DNA of 63,524 nucleotides from Ignavibacteria bacterium (GCA_016844745.1 JAERMQ010000012.1:1-63524); one strand, 5' to 3'. Numbered from the stretch's first letter, positions 51,902 through 61,002 are shown. Translations and numbers: made by a program. The notes: generated by a model not told the origin, from the letters alone.

Positions 51902-54900
51902 TTAAATAATGGTTTTGGATTTGGGAAGAATGAATTTAAACGAGCTTCCAACTCCGGTTTGGCTTTCAACACTAATTCTGGAGCCGTGCTTTTCGATAAA
52001 TTCTTTGCAGAGTATAAGACCTAATCCGGTTCCTTTTTCATCTGCTGTTCCGGGTGTTGAAATATTAGCATCGATTTTGAATAGTTGGGTAATATTTTCT
52101 TCAGAAATACCAATGCCGTTATCGGTCACTGTAACCTCAACATGTTCATTTTCATTATTAATAATAGCCGAAATGACGATAGAACCGCCCGGAATTGTAA
52201 ATTTAATTGCATTTGAAGTTAAATTTCTAACAACGGTCATAATCATTTCCTTATCACATAAAACAAATGTATCGGGTTGGATTTCATTTATCAGCTTGAT
52301 ATTTTTTTCTGTTGCATTAGAATTCAAAGTATATACGGTATTAAATGCAATTTCGTATAAATCGATATCTTCCGGCTCGTATTTGAATCTGCCCCGCTGC
52401 ATTCCGGACCAATCCAATAGATTTTCAAGAAGGTTATAAGTTCTTTGTGCAGATTGATTGAGTGAGTCGATGTATTCCCTTAATTCGTATGAGGTTATAT
52501 TATTGAATTCGCTCCAGACAAGATTAAGCAACTGTTTTAAATTACCCATAGGATTTTTCAGGTCGTGGGCAATAATAGAAAAGAATTTATCTTTTGTTGC
52601 ATTTAATTCTTTAAGTTCTTCAGCGCTTTTCCTGATTGCTTCTTCACTTTTCTTTCTTTCATTAATATTTGTGCTTATACCTACAATACCAGCTATATTA
52701 CCGTCGGGGTTATAGAAAGGTACCTTTGTTGTAAGTATCCAAATGGGTTCATTATTCTTATCAACGCCTAATTCTTCAATATCAATGAATGATTTACCTG
52801 TGGATAAAATTTCCTTATCTTCAAGGTAATAACTATCAGCCAATTCTTTGGGGTAAAAATCAAAATCGGTTTTGCCAATAATATTATCAGGTGATTCCGG
52901 TTGCATGACTTCGGAGAGTGTTTTATTGACTACAATAAAACGTGATTCGGTATCCTTAATAAAAACATAAGCATTCATATTATCTATTAAACAGCGAAGT
53001 AAATAACGGTCATTTTCAATTATTTCTTCTGCCCGTTTACGCTCCGATATATCATGGAGAATACCTTCAACCTGAGTGGGTGTGCTGTCAAAATTATAAT
53101 CACAATGGGCATTAATCGAAAGATAAATGTCCCTGTCTTCGACAGGTTTAAATCGGAGTTCGAATCCTGTTATTTCGCCTTTTGCTAATATTTTCTTTAG
53201 GAAAAAATCAATATCGCTTGTCCTGTATAAAAGAGAAGAGAAATTCGTTCCAATTAGCTCATCCTGGGTTCTACCAAAAGTAGTAGCACATGAAGGGCTT
53301 ATATTTTGAATATTCCCTTTTGTATCCAATAAAAAGTATGTATCCTGAAGTTCTAAAAATATATTCCGGTATTTTTCTTCACTCTGCCGAAGTGATTGTT
53401 CGACGTTTTTTCTTCGTTCAATTTCGTCTTTTAAATCCTCAGATCGTTCTTCTACCCTAGCTTCCAATTCTGTATTAAGGGCGTTTAACTCAACCTGGGT
53501 TTCTTTAAGTTTATCTATTGTTTTTTCTAACTTTTCGGCTTGCTCGCCAAGCAGAATATTTGATGTATTTTTTTCCCTGTTTCTTATTATCAAAACAATA
53601 AACAGGATTGATAGAATACAGATTCCTGTAATTAATGCAACAATAAAGATTTCATTGTTACGGTGTTCAGACTTATTCTTTTCGATTTCATAATTATGAA
53701 CTTTTTCTGATACACGGCGGTCATATTCGTCGCTTTCAAGGCTATCCTCGAATTTTTTTGAAATTTCGAAGAAGGAAAGAGCTTTAGAGAAATCGTTTTT
53801 AGCTTTATACAATTCGTATAATTTAAAATATGCTCGCTGGAGAATTGGTGTATTGTTCTCCATGGATGAATATTTTAATCCTTCCTGAAAATAAAATTCA
53901 GCACTATCATACTGCTTCCTGCTGAAAAAAGTTGTGCCGAGATTTAAGTTCGAACTTGAAATTAAAATATTAGCTCCGGTTTTTATTCGGCAGTAAAGGG
54001 CATTATAGTTATATTCCAACTCTTGTTCGGAATAACCGAGCAAGTGATAGGTGAAAGCTATACTTGTATAGAGATGGGATAGAAAGATATAATTTGTTGA
54101 ATCATTATTAGTTTGATATGCTACAATAAAATATTTCAAAGCATATTTAGGCTCCTTCATGTCTAAATAATAAGTGCCAATATCCCAGTAACAATTTGCA
54201 ATTTGCCGGGGATCGTTGATTTCCTTGTATATTCCTAATCCTTTAAAGTAGTTTTCAAGAGCTTCGTGATATTGCTGAGAATAAATAGATAAATGACCTT
54301 TTAATAAATACGTGCCGGCAAGCAAAGATTTGTCGCCTGTTCTTTTTGCAATTTGTAATGTTTTTTCATAATAGTCGTAGGCTTCAGTTAGGTTCTTTAA
54401 TCTTCCATTCAAGCTACTGATTCTAATATACACTTCTGCTTTACTTAATTCATTTCCCATCTTCGAATAAATATTTAGAGCCTGAAAGTAATAATCCAAG
54501 GCTAAGGCGAATTGGTATTTTGATTCGTACATTATGCCCATCTCGGTGCAGGCAATAGCAATACCGTCGGTGTAGTTCACTGCGCTAAAACATTCGAAAG
54601 CTTGTAAATAATACTTCTGAGCTTCATCCATTTTTCTTATTATGGACATACACTTACCCAAATTCAACAAAGCATTTCCTTCGAGGATTTTATCATTAAC
54701 CGAAACAGCCAAATCTAAGGTTCTCTGCGCATAATCGCTGCTAAGTGATATTGAACGTTCAAAATAAAATTGAGATAAATTATAATAAGCATTTAATCTC
54801 TTTTTTATATCTTTACTTGAAGTATCCTTAAATGATTGGTAATCCGGTTGTGAATTTTGAGCATAGATGTGGGTAAAAGCCAATAAACACGTTATAAATA

Positions 54901-54931
54901 AAAATGATAATCTGGTTATTATTCCGAACAT
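51902..54931 (-). CDS. TPR-PAS hybrid sensor histidine kinase
   Basis: 1009 residues. Signal peptide (FLFITCLLAFTHIYA), then TPR repeats up to ~420 (LNLGKCMSIIRKMDEAQKYY, YFKLYELYKAKNDFSKALSF), one membrane helix at ~427-449, coiled coil 455-520, two PAS domains (~525-640, ~655-770), HisKA with FFSIIAHDLKNPMG containing the phospho-His, and HATPase with NLTSNAIKFT, VTDNGIGIS and GTGLGLILCKEFI. Probably senses envelope signals through periplasmic TPRs. No response regulator is adjacent. Confidence 0.92.
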   Translation of the reverse strand: MFGIITRLSFLFITCLLAFTHIYAQNSQPDYQSFKDTSSKDIKKRLNAYYNLSQFYFERSISLSSDYAQRTLDLAVSVNDKILEGNALLNLGKCMSIIRKMDEAQKYYLQAFECFSAVNYTDGIAIACTEMGIMYESKYQFALALDYYFQALNIYSKMGNELSKAEVYIRISSLNGRLKNLTEAYDYYEKTLQIAKRTGDKSLLAGTYLLKGHLSIYSQQYHEALENYFKGLGIYKEINDPRQIANCYWDIGTYYLDMKEPKYALKYFIVAYQTNNDSTNYIFLSHLYTSIAFTYHLLGYSEQELEYNYNALYCRIKTGANILISSSNLNLGTTFFSRKQYDSAEFYFQEGLKYSSMENNTPILQRAYFKLYELYKAKNDFSKALSFFEISKKFEDSLESDEYDRRVSEKVHNYEIEKNKSEHRNNEIFIVALITGICILSILFIVLIIRNREKNTSNILLGEQAEKLEKTIDKLKETQVELNALNTELEARVEERSEDLKDEIERRKNVEQSLRQSEEKYRNIFLELQDTYFLLDTKGNIQNISPSCATTFGRTQDELIGTNFSSLLYRTSDIDFFLKKILAKGEITGFELRFKPVEDRDIYLSINAHCDYNFDSTPTQVEGILHDISERKRAEEIIENDRYLLRCLIDNMNAYVFIKDTESRFIVVNKTLSEVMQPESPDNIIGKTDFDFYPKELADSYYLEDKEILSTGKSFIDIEELGVDKNNEPIWILTTKVPFYNPDGNIAGIVGISTNINERKKSEEAIRKSAEELKELNATKDKFFSIIAHDLKNPMGNLKQLLNLVWSEFNNITSYELREYIDSLNQSAQRTYNLLENLLDWSGMQRGRFKYEPEDIDLYEIAFNTVYTLNSNATEKNIKLINEIQPDTFVLCDKEMIMTVVRNLTSNAIKFTIPGGSIVISAIINNENEHVEVTVTDNGIGISEENITQLFKIDANISTPGTADEKGTGLGLILCKEFIEKHGSRISVESQTGVGSSFKFILPKSKTII

Positions 54932-54963
54932 CCAAATATTTTATGAATTATAAGTTATGAATT

Positions 54964-55034
54964 AACCATTGACCATTAACCATTGACCATTAACCATTAA
55001 CCATTGACCATTAACCATTGACCATTAACCATCT
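54964..55034. repeat. Heptamer array CATTGACC/CATTAACC
   Basis: About ten seven-base units ending two bases before the rfbD stop codon (55037-55039). Lies upstream of the histidine kinase start. Confidence 0.9.
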
Positions 55035-55036
55035 AA

Positions 55037-55894
55037 TTAAAAGTTCTTTTTTACGAATTTGATAACAAACTTTTGTACTTCTTCTTCCCAATCAGGAATA
55101 GGAATATCGAGCGTAGAAGTAATTAATTGATTGCTCATTGCCGAACATAGAGGTCTTTTTGCCGGTAGTTTGAAATCTGCCATATAAGCGGGATATAAAT
55201 GTGTCTTCAAACCAGCAGTCCGGAAAATTTTCTTTGCCCATTCGAAACGTGAGCAATAACCGGTATTATTAATATGAAATATTCCAGTTAAACCTTCATT
55301 TATGGCTTTGAATGTTATATCTACAACGCTGGTCGTCGAAGTTGGCGAAGAAAACTCATCACAACTTACTTTCAGGAATTCATTTGATTTCTGCCATGTA
55401 AACAATTTCGATATAAAATTTTGCTGACCATCGCCAAACAGCCAACTAACACGAAATATTAAATAATCATTCATTTCTTCCGTTAGCAGAACTTCACCGA
55501 ATTGTTTGGTCTTACCATAAATATTCAGGGGTGATGTTTTATCCGATTCAACGTATAAACCTGTTTCCTTCTTACCATCGAATATATAATCAGTACTGAA
55601 ATGAATCAGCTTTGCCTTTGTTTCACGGCAGGCAAATGATAAATTCCTTACACCTAATGAGTTGGTTTTATATGCTAATTCGAATTCGGATTCGGCTAAA
55701 TCAACGTTGCTGTATGCAGCACAATTAATAACAATATCAGGTTTGAATATATCGAATATTTTTAACAGGTCGTTCAGATTGGATATATTGATTTCATCTA
55801 TATCGAAGGCGGTAAAGTCATGTTCGGTTGTTGTAAGGAATTTAATAAATTCTTTAGCAAGCTGACCTTTGCTTCCGGTTATCATGAATTTCAT
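55037..55894 (-). CDS. rfbD: dTDP-4-dehydrorhamnose reductase
   Basis: 285 residues. Rossmann motif MITGSKGQLAKEFIKFL, then INCAAYSNVDLAE, LIHFSTDYIFDG and the catalytic YGKTKQFGEVL (Tyr-x3-Lys). It reduces dTDP-4-dehydro-L-rhamnose to dTDP-rhamnose with NADPH, for cell-surface polysaccharide. The other rhamnose genes (rfbA, rfbB, rfbC) are not here. Confidence 0.88.
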   Translation of the reverse strand: MKFMITGSKGQLAKEFIKFLTTTEHDFTAFDIDEINISNLNDLLKIFDIFKPDIVINCAAYSNVDLAESEFELAYKTNSLGVRNLSFACRETKAKLIHFSTDYIFDGKKETGLYVESDKTSPLNIYGKTKQFGEVLLTEEMNDYLIFRVSWLFGDGQQNFISKLFTWQKSNEFLKVSCDEFSSPTSTTSVVDITFKAINEGLTGIFHINNTGYCSRFEWAKKIFRTAGLKTHLYPAYMADFKLPAKRPLCSAMSNQLITSTLDIPIPDWEEEVQKFVIKFVKKNF

Positions 55895-55971
55895 AGATAA
55901 TACCTCTATTAAAATTAAATATAAACAGCAAAATTAGAAAAAATTATCATGTTATCCTAAAATTACTTTAT

Positions 55972-56155
55972 ATTAATGGTTAATGGTCAATAGTTAATTA
56001 TCTGAACCATGATTTACTTGATTAAAGGATTACCATGATTAACTTCAGTCAAGTTAATCCTTTAATCCTTTTAATCATGATTCAGATGTTTTATTTCATT
56101 GACCATTGACCATTGACCATTAACAATTAACCATTAACAATTAACAATTGACAAT
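55972..56155. repeat. Concentric repeat: heptamer arms around a TCTGAA palindrome
   Basis: GGTTAATGGTCAATAG units at 55972-55998, inner palindrome at 55997-56089 (ATTATCTGAACCATGATTTA and its complement ending ATCATGATTCAGAT), then TTGACCATTGACCATTAAC units at 56097-56155. The outer array ends on the ACP stop codon. Confidence 0.85.
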
Positions 56156-56391
56156 TAGAAAATAATATCATACTTTCCAATTAATTCTTTTGCTTTACTA
56201 AAACTACTCATATCAATTACATCATCTGTATCGAGCATGATATCAAATGCGTCTTCAATTGCGGCTATCAGCTTCATATGGGCAACGGAATCCCAACCTA
56301 TGAATCCATAAGCAAGATTATCGTCGATATTTTCAATATTAATTCCAAGCGATGAAGAAAACGCAATCTTTAATTTTTCCAAATTTTCCAT
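56155..56391 (-). CDS. Acyl carrier protein-like
   Basis: 78 residues. The phosphopantetheine Ser35 is in IGWDSVAHMKLI, with flanking helix LKIAFSSSLGI and the acidic IEDAFDIML. It is more divergent than FabF-pathway ACP and lies in reverse orientation beside rfbD, so it may belong to a polysaccharide or secondary-metabolite route. Carrier role is inferred from the motif. Confidence 0.8.
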   Translation of the reverse strand: MENLEKLKIAFSSSLGINIENIDDNLAYGFIGWDSVAHMKLIAAIEDAFDIMLDTDDVIDMSSFSKAKELIGKYDIIF

Positions 56392-56837
56392 TTTAGAGTT
56401 TCATTTAAATTAAAAAACAACAAAAATAAGAAATTATCCTGCAATTCTCATAAGTCGTTCATAGTTGTAAATTGATTTATGGGGGTTTATATAAAACCAT
56501 AACTTCATTCTGCACAATATTGAACAATTCATTTATATTATTTTGTAGAACTTTAACCAATTACCTGAAAACTTACTCCTTTTTACCGGATTTTCATCAA
56601 TTAATCACATCAAATAAAATTATTTTTTATAAGCAAAACAAATTTTATTTCTCTATAATCTATTGATTTACAATACGTTGCCTTATTTAGAATTTCGTGA
56701 GTCTTTACGTACCGTTGCAGCATATTAAACAATTGAAACGTCAAGTTGTTGCAATATAATAAGTTATATAAATAGTGAAAAATATCATGCAGTTTATTTC
56801 GAAATTCATTTGGCACATTGATTGTAATAGTTAAACC
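56392..56837. other. Promoter-bearing gap between ACP and fliP
   Basis: 446 AT-rich bases between divergent genes, probably with promoters for both. No convincing TAnnTTTG pair was found and no gene is seen. Confidence 0.5.
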
Positions 56838-57650
56838 ATGATGGAAATAAAAAAAATGGTAAATAAACGGGACATTATATTAAAATATGCTAAATTTTTA
56901 GCAGTGGCTTGTGTGATATTGATATTACAGTCTCATAGGCTCTTTGCGCAGCCAAGCTCCAGTACTCCAATTACGTTGCCAAAGCTAAGTGTTCAGTTAG
57001 ATAAAGCCGAATCAAAAGATGACTTCGTACTGACTCTTCAAATTATAGGAATATTGACGGTTTTGACTTTAGCGCCATCTATACTCGTTATGATGACATG
57101 CTTTACACGAATTATCATTGTATTCCATTTTCTCAAGCAGGCTCTGGGATTGCAAACGCAGCCTCCAAATCAGCTTCTGACAGGATTAGCATTATTCCTG
57201 ACTTTTTTTATTATGCAGCCGGTTTTAAATGAAGCAAATACTAAGGGCATTCAGCCTTACATGCGGGAGGAAATCACCCAGGAGCAGGCGCTCGAAAACT
57301 GTCTGCAACCTTTCAGGTCATTCATGCTGAAAAGCACCCGCGAAAAAGACCTCGGCTTATTTGTTAAGTTGAGCGGTAAAGATAAACCAAACGACCAAAG
57401 TGAAATATCCACGTGGACTCTTATCCCTGCTTATTCGTTAAGTGAAATTCGAATTGCGTTTCAAATCGGATTTTTGTTGTTCGTACCATTCCTTGTGTTG
57501 GATATGATTATAGCAAGTACATTGATGTCTTTGGGAATGTTCCTGCTGCCACCGCAGCTAATCTCGCTCCCGATAAAAGTTCTTTTATTTATCCTGGTTG
57601 ATGGCTGGTATTTGGTTGTTGACTCATTAATGAAGAGTATAATAAAGTAA
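56838..57650 (+). CDS. fliP: Flagellar export gate protein FliP
   Basis: 270 residues with a cleavable signal peptide (LAVACVILILQSHRLFA) and about four membrane helices. TLAPSILVMMTCFTRIIIV, FHFLKQALGLQTQPPNQLL and SEIRIAFQIGFLLFVPFLVL, followed by LPPQLISLPIKVLLFILVDG are FliP hallmarks. FliP-FliQ-FliR form the export gate at the base of the flagellar type III apparatus. It is first in the order P-Q-R-(85-residue ORF)-B. Confidence 0.93.
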   Translation: MMEIKKMVNKRDIILKYAKFLAVACVILILQSHRLFAQPSSSTPITLPKLSVQLDKAESKDDFVLTLQIIGILTVLTLAPSILVMMTCFTRIIIVFHFLKQALGLQTQPPNQLLTGLALFLTFFIMQPVLNEANTKGIQPYMREEITQEQALENCLQPFRSFMLKSTREKDLGLFVKLSGKDKPNDQSEISTWTLIPAYSLSEIRIAFQIGFLLFVPFLVLDMIIASTLMSLGMFLLPPQLISLPIKVLLFILVDGWYLVVDSLMKSIIK

Positions 57651-57867
57651 TGCTGAATGCTGAATTATAAAAAATAGGTTAATAAGATGATTAAAAAACA
57701 AATGAAGATATTTAATTTAAGAAAAAAATGTTTTAACGGTAATCTGTTATTCATGCAATTGGAGATTTGTGAAAAGTCAGGAAGAATGTCATTCAGAGCG
57801 AAGCGTAGAATCCGGAAGCCGGATTGGCATTACAAAAATAAATTATTATTATGATAACGGAGTTAAA

Positions 57868-58134
57868 ATGACAGAAGAAGTAGTAATAGCAATAGTAAAA
57901 GATGCATTTTATTATATCATACTCGTATCGGGACCACTGCTATTGGTTTCGCTTATCATAGGATTAATCATATCGATTTTTCAGGCAGCAACTTCGATTT
58001 CCGAGCAGACTTTAACTTTTGTTCCTAAACTAATAGCAGTTTTCGTTGTAACAATTATTGTACTGCCTTTTATGATTTCCAATTTAAAATCCTTTATGAT
58101 ACAACTTATTCAAATGATTCCAACCGTAAAGTAA
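57868..58134 (+). CDS. fliQ: Flagellar export gate protein FliQ
   Basis: The start at 57868 is chosen because GGAG lies ~6 bases upstream and the product (88 residues) then begins MTEEVVIAIVKDAFYYIILV, as in FliQ. An earlier GTG at 57769 would add 33 residues (EECHSERSVESGS), which are read from a half REP-like repeat and are not real protein. Two membrane helices; FQAATSISEQTLTFVPKLIA is the family motif. Confidence 0.92.
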   Translation: MTEEVVIAIVKDAFYYIILVSGPLLLVSLIIGLIISIFQAATSISEQTLTFVPKLIAVFVVTIIVLPFMISNLKSFMIQLIQMIPTVK

Positions 58135-58154
58135 TATAGAACAGCACTAACACA

Positions 58155-58952
58155 ATGCTTCAAAGCGATACACTAATATTATTGGAAGGCAAATTCGTAA
58201 TCGGATTGCTGTTCTTCATCCGGATTTTCGGATTGTTCGCTGCTGCGCCGTTTTTCGGTAACCCAAAAATTATTCCTCATGTAAAAATCTATTTAGCTTT
58301 TTTTTTAGCAGTAATGCTAACATCTTCTTTCTGGAAGGAACAGCCGGCAATTGATTTCCATTTATGGAATTTAATTGGGCTGGCGTTCAAAGAATTTTTA
58401 ACAGGACTTGCATTGGGATTTTCTGCCCATGTGGTCTTTTGGGCAGCTAATCTGGCAGGCGGATTAATTGACTTCGATATGGGCTATCAGGCAGCAACGA
58501 TGTTTGACCCCCAGAATGCTAATCCTTCATTAGTTGGCGAGTTTAAAAATTTAGTTGTCCTAATGATATTTTTGATTATTGACGGGCATCATTATTTAAT
58601 TCAGGGATTATTTGCAAGCGTCAGGGCAGTACCGATAACAACATTTGAACTGACCACTTCTTCCGTAAGGCTTTTTACTAATATGGCGGCATCTGTTATG
58701 ATAATCGGATTAAAAATGGCTGCGCCTGTTATCGTTTCTTTATTCCTGACAAATTTAGGATTAACTTTACTTGCCCGGGTTGCTCCCCAGACAAATATTT
58801 TCTCGCTTAGCTTTCAGGCAAAAATTGCCGTTGGATTATTGGTACTGCTTGCTACAATGCCGTTGTTCATCTTTGTAGCAAAATATTCGTTAGCCTCCAT
58901 GGAAAACGAGATAATGAAATTGCTTTTAAGTTTAAATCCGGGAAGAGTATAA
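58155..58952 (+). CDS. fliR: Flagellar export gate protein FliR
   Basis: 265 residues, about six membrane helices. RIFGLFAAAPFFGNPKIIPH, KEFLTGLALGFSAHVVFWAA and IDFDMGYQAATMFDPQNANP fit FliR, with the last typical of its gate plug loop. It ends 80 bases before the small ORF at 59034. It belongs to the fliP-fliQ-fliR unit. Confidence 0.93.
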   Translation: MLQSDTLILLEGKFVIGLLFFIRIFGLFAAAPFFGNPKIIPHVKIYLAFFLAVMLTSSFWKEQPAIDFHLWNLIGLAFKEFLTGLALGFSAHVVFWAANLAGGLIDFDMGYQAATMFDPQNANPSLVGEFKNLVVLMIFLIIDGHHYLIQGLFASVRAVPITTFELTTSSVRLFTNMAASVMIIGLKMAAPVIVSLFLTNLGLTLLARVAPQTNIFSLSFQAKIAVGLLVLLATMPLFIFVAKYSLASMENEIMKLLLSLNPGRV

Positions 58953-59033
58953 AACTTGGTATGATTTTTTATATACAATATTTGAGTAAAATGGTTTTTT
59001 AACGGAAATTTCATCCTTTTTGGGAGGGATATT

Positions 59034-59291
59034 ATGCATAATATATTGAAAGTAGATAACTTTAACTCTGCTAAACATGAGTTCAACGATAACATTACTG
59101 CAATAAAGCAATTTGCAGAAGAGAATCAAATTCCCGAATATTCCCAAATGGATAAAACCGGGCAAATTTCTTTCCAAAAAATGTTAGGTTCATTACTTCA
59201 AAACTACTGTAATAATGTAGGGCTATCTCATACAAACTTCAGGGATAACGTAAATTATCGCTATTTCGAATCGTTCCATTCATTGAGCTAA
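59034..59291 (+). CDS. Small unknown protein in the flagellar export operon
   Basis: 85 residues with an excellent ribosome binding site (GGGAGGG, about nine bases upstream). Polar and helical, no membrane segment, no motif I recognise (SAKHEFNDNITAIKQFAEEN, QISFQKMLGSLLQNYCNNVG). Placed between fliR and flhB, it may be a flagellar chaperone or export accessory, but that rests on position only. Confidence 0.6.
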   Translation: MHNILKVDNFNSAKHEFNDNITAIKQFAEENQIPEYSQMDKTGQISFQKMLGSLLQNYCNNVGLSHTNFRDNVNYRYFESFHSLS

Positions 59292-59316
59292 TGAAGTTAA
59301 TAAAAAAATCTATAAT

Positions 59317-59399
59317 TACCACCCCCTACCCCCTCCTAAAATAGGAGGGGATTTAAAGGTTTAATCCCCTCCTATTTTAGGAGGGGGTAGGGGGTGGTA
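59317..59399. repeat. Perfect 37-base-arm hairpin (CCCCCTACCCCCTCC)
   Basis: Arms 59317-59353 and 59363-59399 with a nine-base loop, in the middle of the flagellar export unit. Unless it stops transcription, flhB must be read through it. Confidence 0.95.
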
Positions 59400-59455
59400 A
59401 AAAGAAGTTTCATTTAACACCAAAGTATTAATAAATTGTCTTACTGAAATAAAAA

Positions 59456-60544
59456 ATGGCAGAAAATCAAGACGGTCAGGAAAAATCGGAACCGGCGTCT
59501 GCGAAACGCTTGCACGAAGCAAGACTACGCGGACAAGTATCAAAAAGCCATGACGTAACGACTGGAGCAATTCTCCTTTTCGGAGGAATTGCCATTTTTA
59601 TTTTCGGCGCCCAGATGGTTTCGAATATTCAGGTTTTGATGAAGCATATTTTTATTAATCTCTCATCAATCGAAATCACATATCAGAATATTATCTATTA
59701 TTATCCTCAATTTCTCGGAATTCTTGCCAAACTTCTTCTGCCTGTCCTGATAACCATAATGATTATAATTTTTATTGCTGAAGTAAGTCAGGTAGGCTTG
59801 AAATTTGCTACAAAAAAATTTACCGAAGGTTTGAATTTTAAACAAATCTTAAATCCTTTCACCGGCTTGAAAAAATTATTCTTTTCCGGTCGTTCATTTT
59901 TCGAATTGCTTAAAAGCATGTTAAAGTTAATAATCGTCGGAGCAGTTGTAGTCTGGGTTTTGAAGGGCAGGTCAGCAGAAACCGTCGGTTTGGTTGAGCG
60001 CCCGTTTTCTGACATCGGCAATTTTATGGTCAGTTTAAGCTTTGAATTAATCTTAAAAGTCGGTATCGTATTTATCATTATTGCAGTAGGGGATTATTTC
60101 TACCAGAAACACCGTTTTCTTGAAGATATGAAAATGACCAAGCAGGAAGTTAAAGAAGAGTATAAGCAAACCGAGGGCGACCCGAAAATCAAAGCCAGGC
60201 TTCGTTCTATTATGCGTCAGCGCATACGCAGGTTGATGTTGGCAAAAGTACGCGAAGCAGATGTAGTTATCACTAATCCGACACACTTTGCTGTTGCACT
60301 TAAATATCAACCCGATTCGATGAGCTCGCCAATTGTAGTTGCTAAGGGTGTTGATTTCCTCGCATTCCAGATTCGCGATATAGCCTTAAAAGCAGATATT
60401 CCTGTTATTGAGGAGCCGCCGTTAGCACGCCAGATATACTTCAATGTTGAAATCGACGAAGAAATTCCGGAATTACTATTCAAAGCAGTTGCACAAGTGC
60501 TTGCCTACGTTTATCAGTTAAAGCAGAACAAAAGATTCGTTTGA
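59456..60544 (+). CDS. flhB: Flagellar export switch protein FlhB
   Basis: 362 residues. N-terminal SEPASAKRLHEARLRGQVSK is the FlhB motif, then four membrane helices, and the cytoplasmic part with the self-cleaving NPTH at 274-277 (VVITNPTHFAVAL). Cleavage there switches export from rod/hook to filament proteins. FlhA, usually next, is not in this window. A long hairpin separates it from the upstream unit. Confidence 0.94.
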   Translation: MAENQDGQEKSEPASAKRLHEARLRGQVSKSHDVTTGAILLFGGIAIFIFGAQMVSNIQVLMKHIFINLSSIEITYQNIIYYYPQFLGILAKLLLPVLITIMIIIFIAEVSQVGLKFATKKFTEGLNFKQILNPFTGLKKLFFSGRSFFELLKSMLKLIIVGAVVVWVLKGRSAETVGLVERPFSDIGNFMVSLSFELILKVGIVFIIIAVGDYFYQKHRFLEDMKMTKQEVKEEYKQTEGDPKIKARLRSIMRQRIRRLMLAKVREADVVITNPTHFAVALKYQPDSMSSPIVVAKGVDFLAFQIRDIALKADIPVIEEPPLARQIYFNVEIDEEIPELLFKAVAQVLAYVYQLKQNKRFV

Positions 60545-60551
60545 TAATATA

Positions 60552-60584
60552 AGATGTCCAACATCTGGGAGATGTTGGACATCT
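60552..60584. repeat. 33-nt palindrome, intergenic copy
   Basis: AGATGTCCAACATCT, GGG, AGATGTTGGACATCT. Same element as the coding copies at 35200-35502, here seven bases after the flhB stop, free of coding constraint. Confidence 0.9.
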
Positions 60585-60683
60585 GCTATTCATGTATAGC
60601 TCCTCTTCAAAGTATTTATCCCATTCATAGGTAAATATTTGTCAAAACGCAAAAATCTCTTTCAATAATAGAATTGTATTTTG

Positions 60684-60691
60684 TAAATTTG
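60684..60691 (+). promoter_or_regulatory. Possible -7 element upstream of the nucleotidyltransferase
   Basis: TAAATTTG fits TAnnTTTG, about 30 bases before the ATG. A weaker TTTC lies 21 bases upstream. Confidence 0.35.
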
Positions 60692-60723
60692 TTAAGAACG
60701 GGAACTTAAATTGAAGGGTTTAA

Positions 60724-61002
60724 ATGAATGAAGAAATAATAAATCAAATTATTGAATTGGCAAAGCAGTTCCATGTAACTAAATTAATACAATTTGGTTC
60801 TTCTATTGATTCTTTTGATGATTGCAATGATTTTGACTTTGCTTGTGACGGTCTTTACGATAAAAGCTTCTTCAGATTCGGCGCTGATTTGGAAAAATTA
60901 TTAAACAAACAGGTTGATTTAGTTCCCATGCAACCGACCAGTGCCTTTATTGAGCATATTTCAAAACATGGAAAAATCCTATATGAATCAGTTAATAGTT
61001 GA
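60724..61002 (+). CDS. Minimal nucleotidyltransferase (MNT-like)
   Basis: 92 residues. LIQFGSSIDSFDDCNDFDFA is the nucleotidyltransferase GSxx...DxD core, and the C-terminus ends in ISKHGKILYESVNS, typical of MNT. Such proteins are usually antitoxins that AMPylate HEPN toxins. Its HEPN partner is missing: the next frame gives only a 31-residue fragment. The HEPN gene in this window (15037) is 45 kb away. Confidence 0.8.
   Translation: MNEEIINQIIELAKQFHVTKLIQFGSSIDSFDDCNDFDFACDGLYDKSFFRFGADLEKLLNKQVDLVPMQPTSAFIEHISKHGKILYESVNS

Noticed and set aside
57769..57867. Long N-terminal extension of FliQ
   Set aside because: Encoded by a half REP-like repeat; the proper start with GGAG is at 57868.
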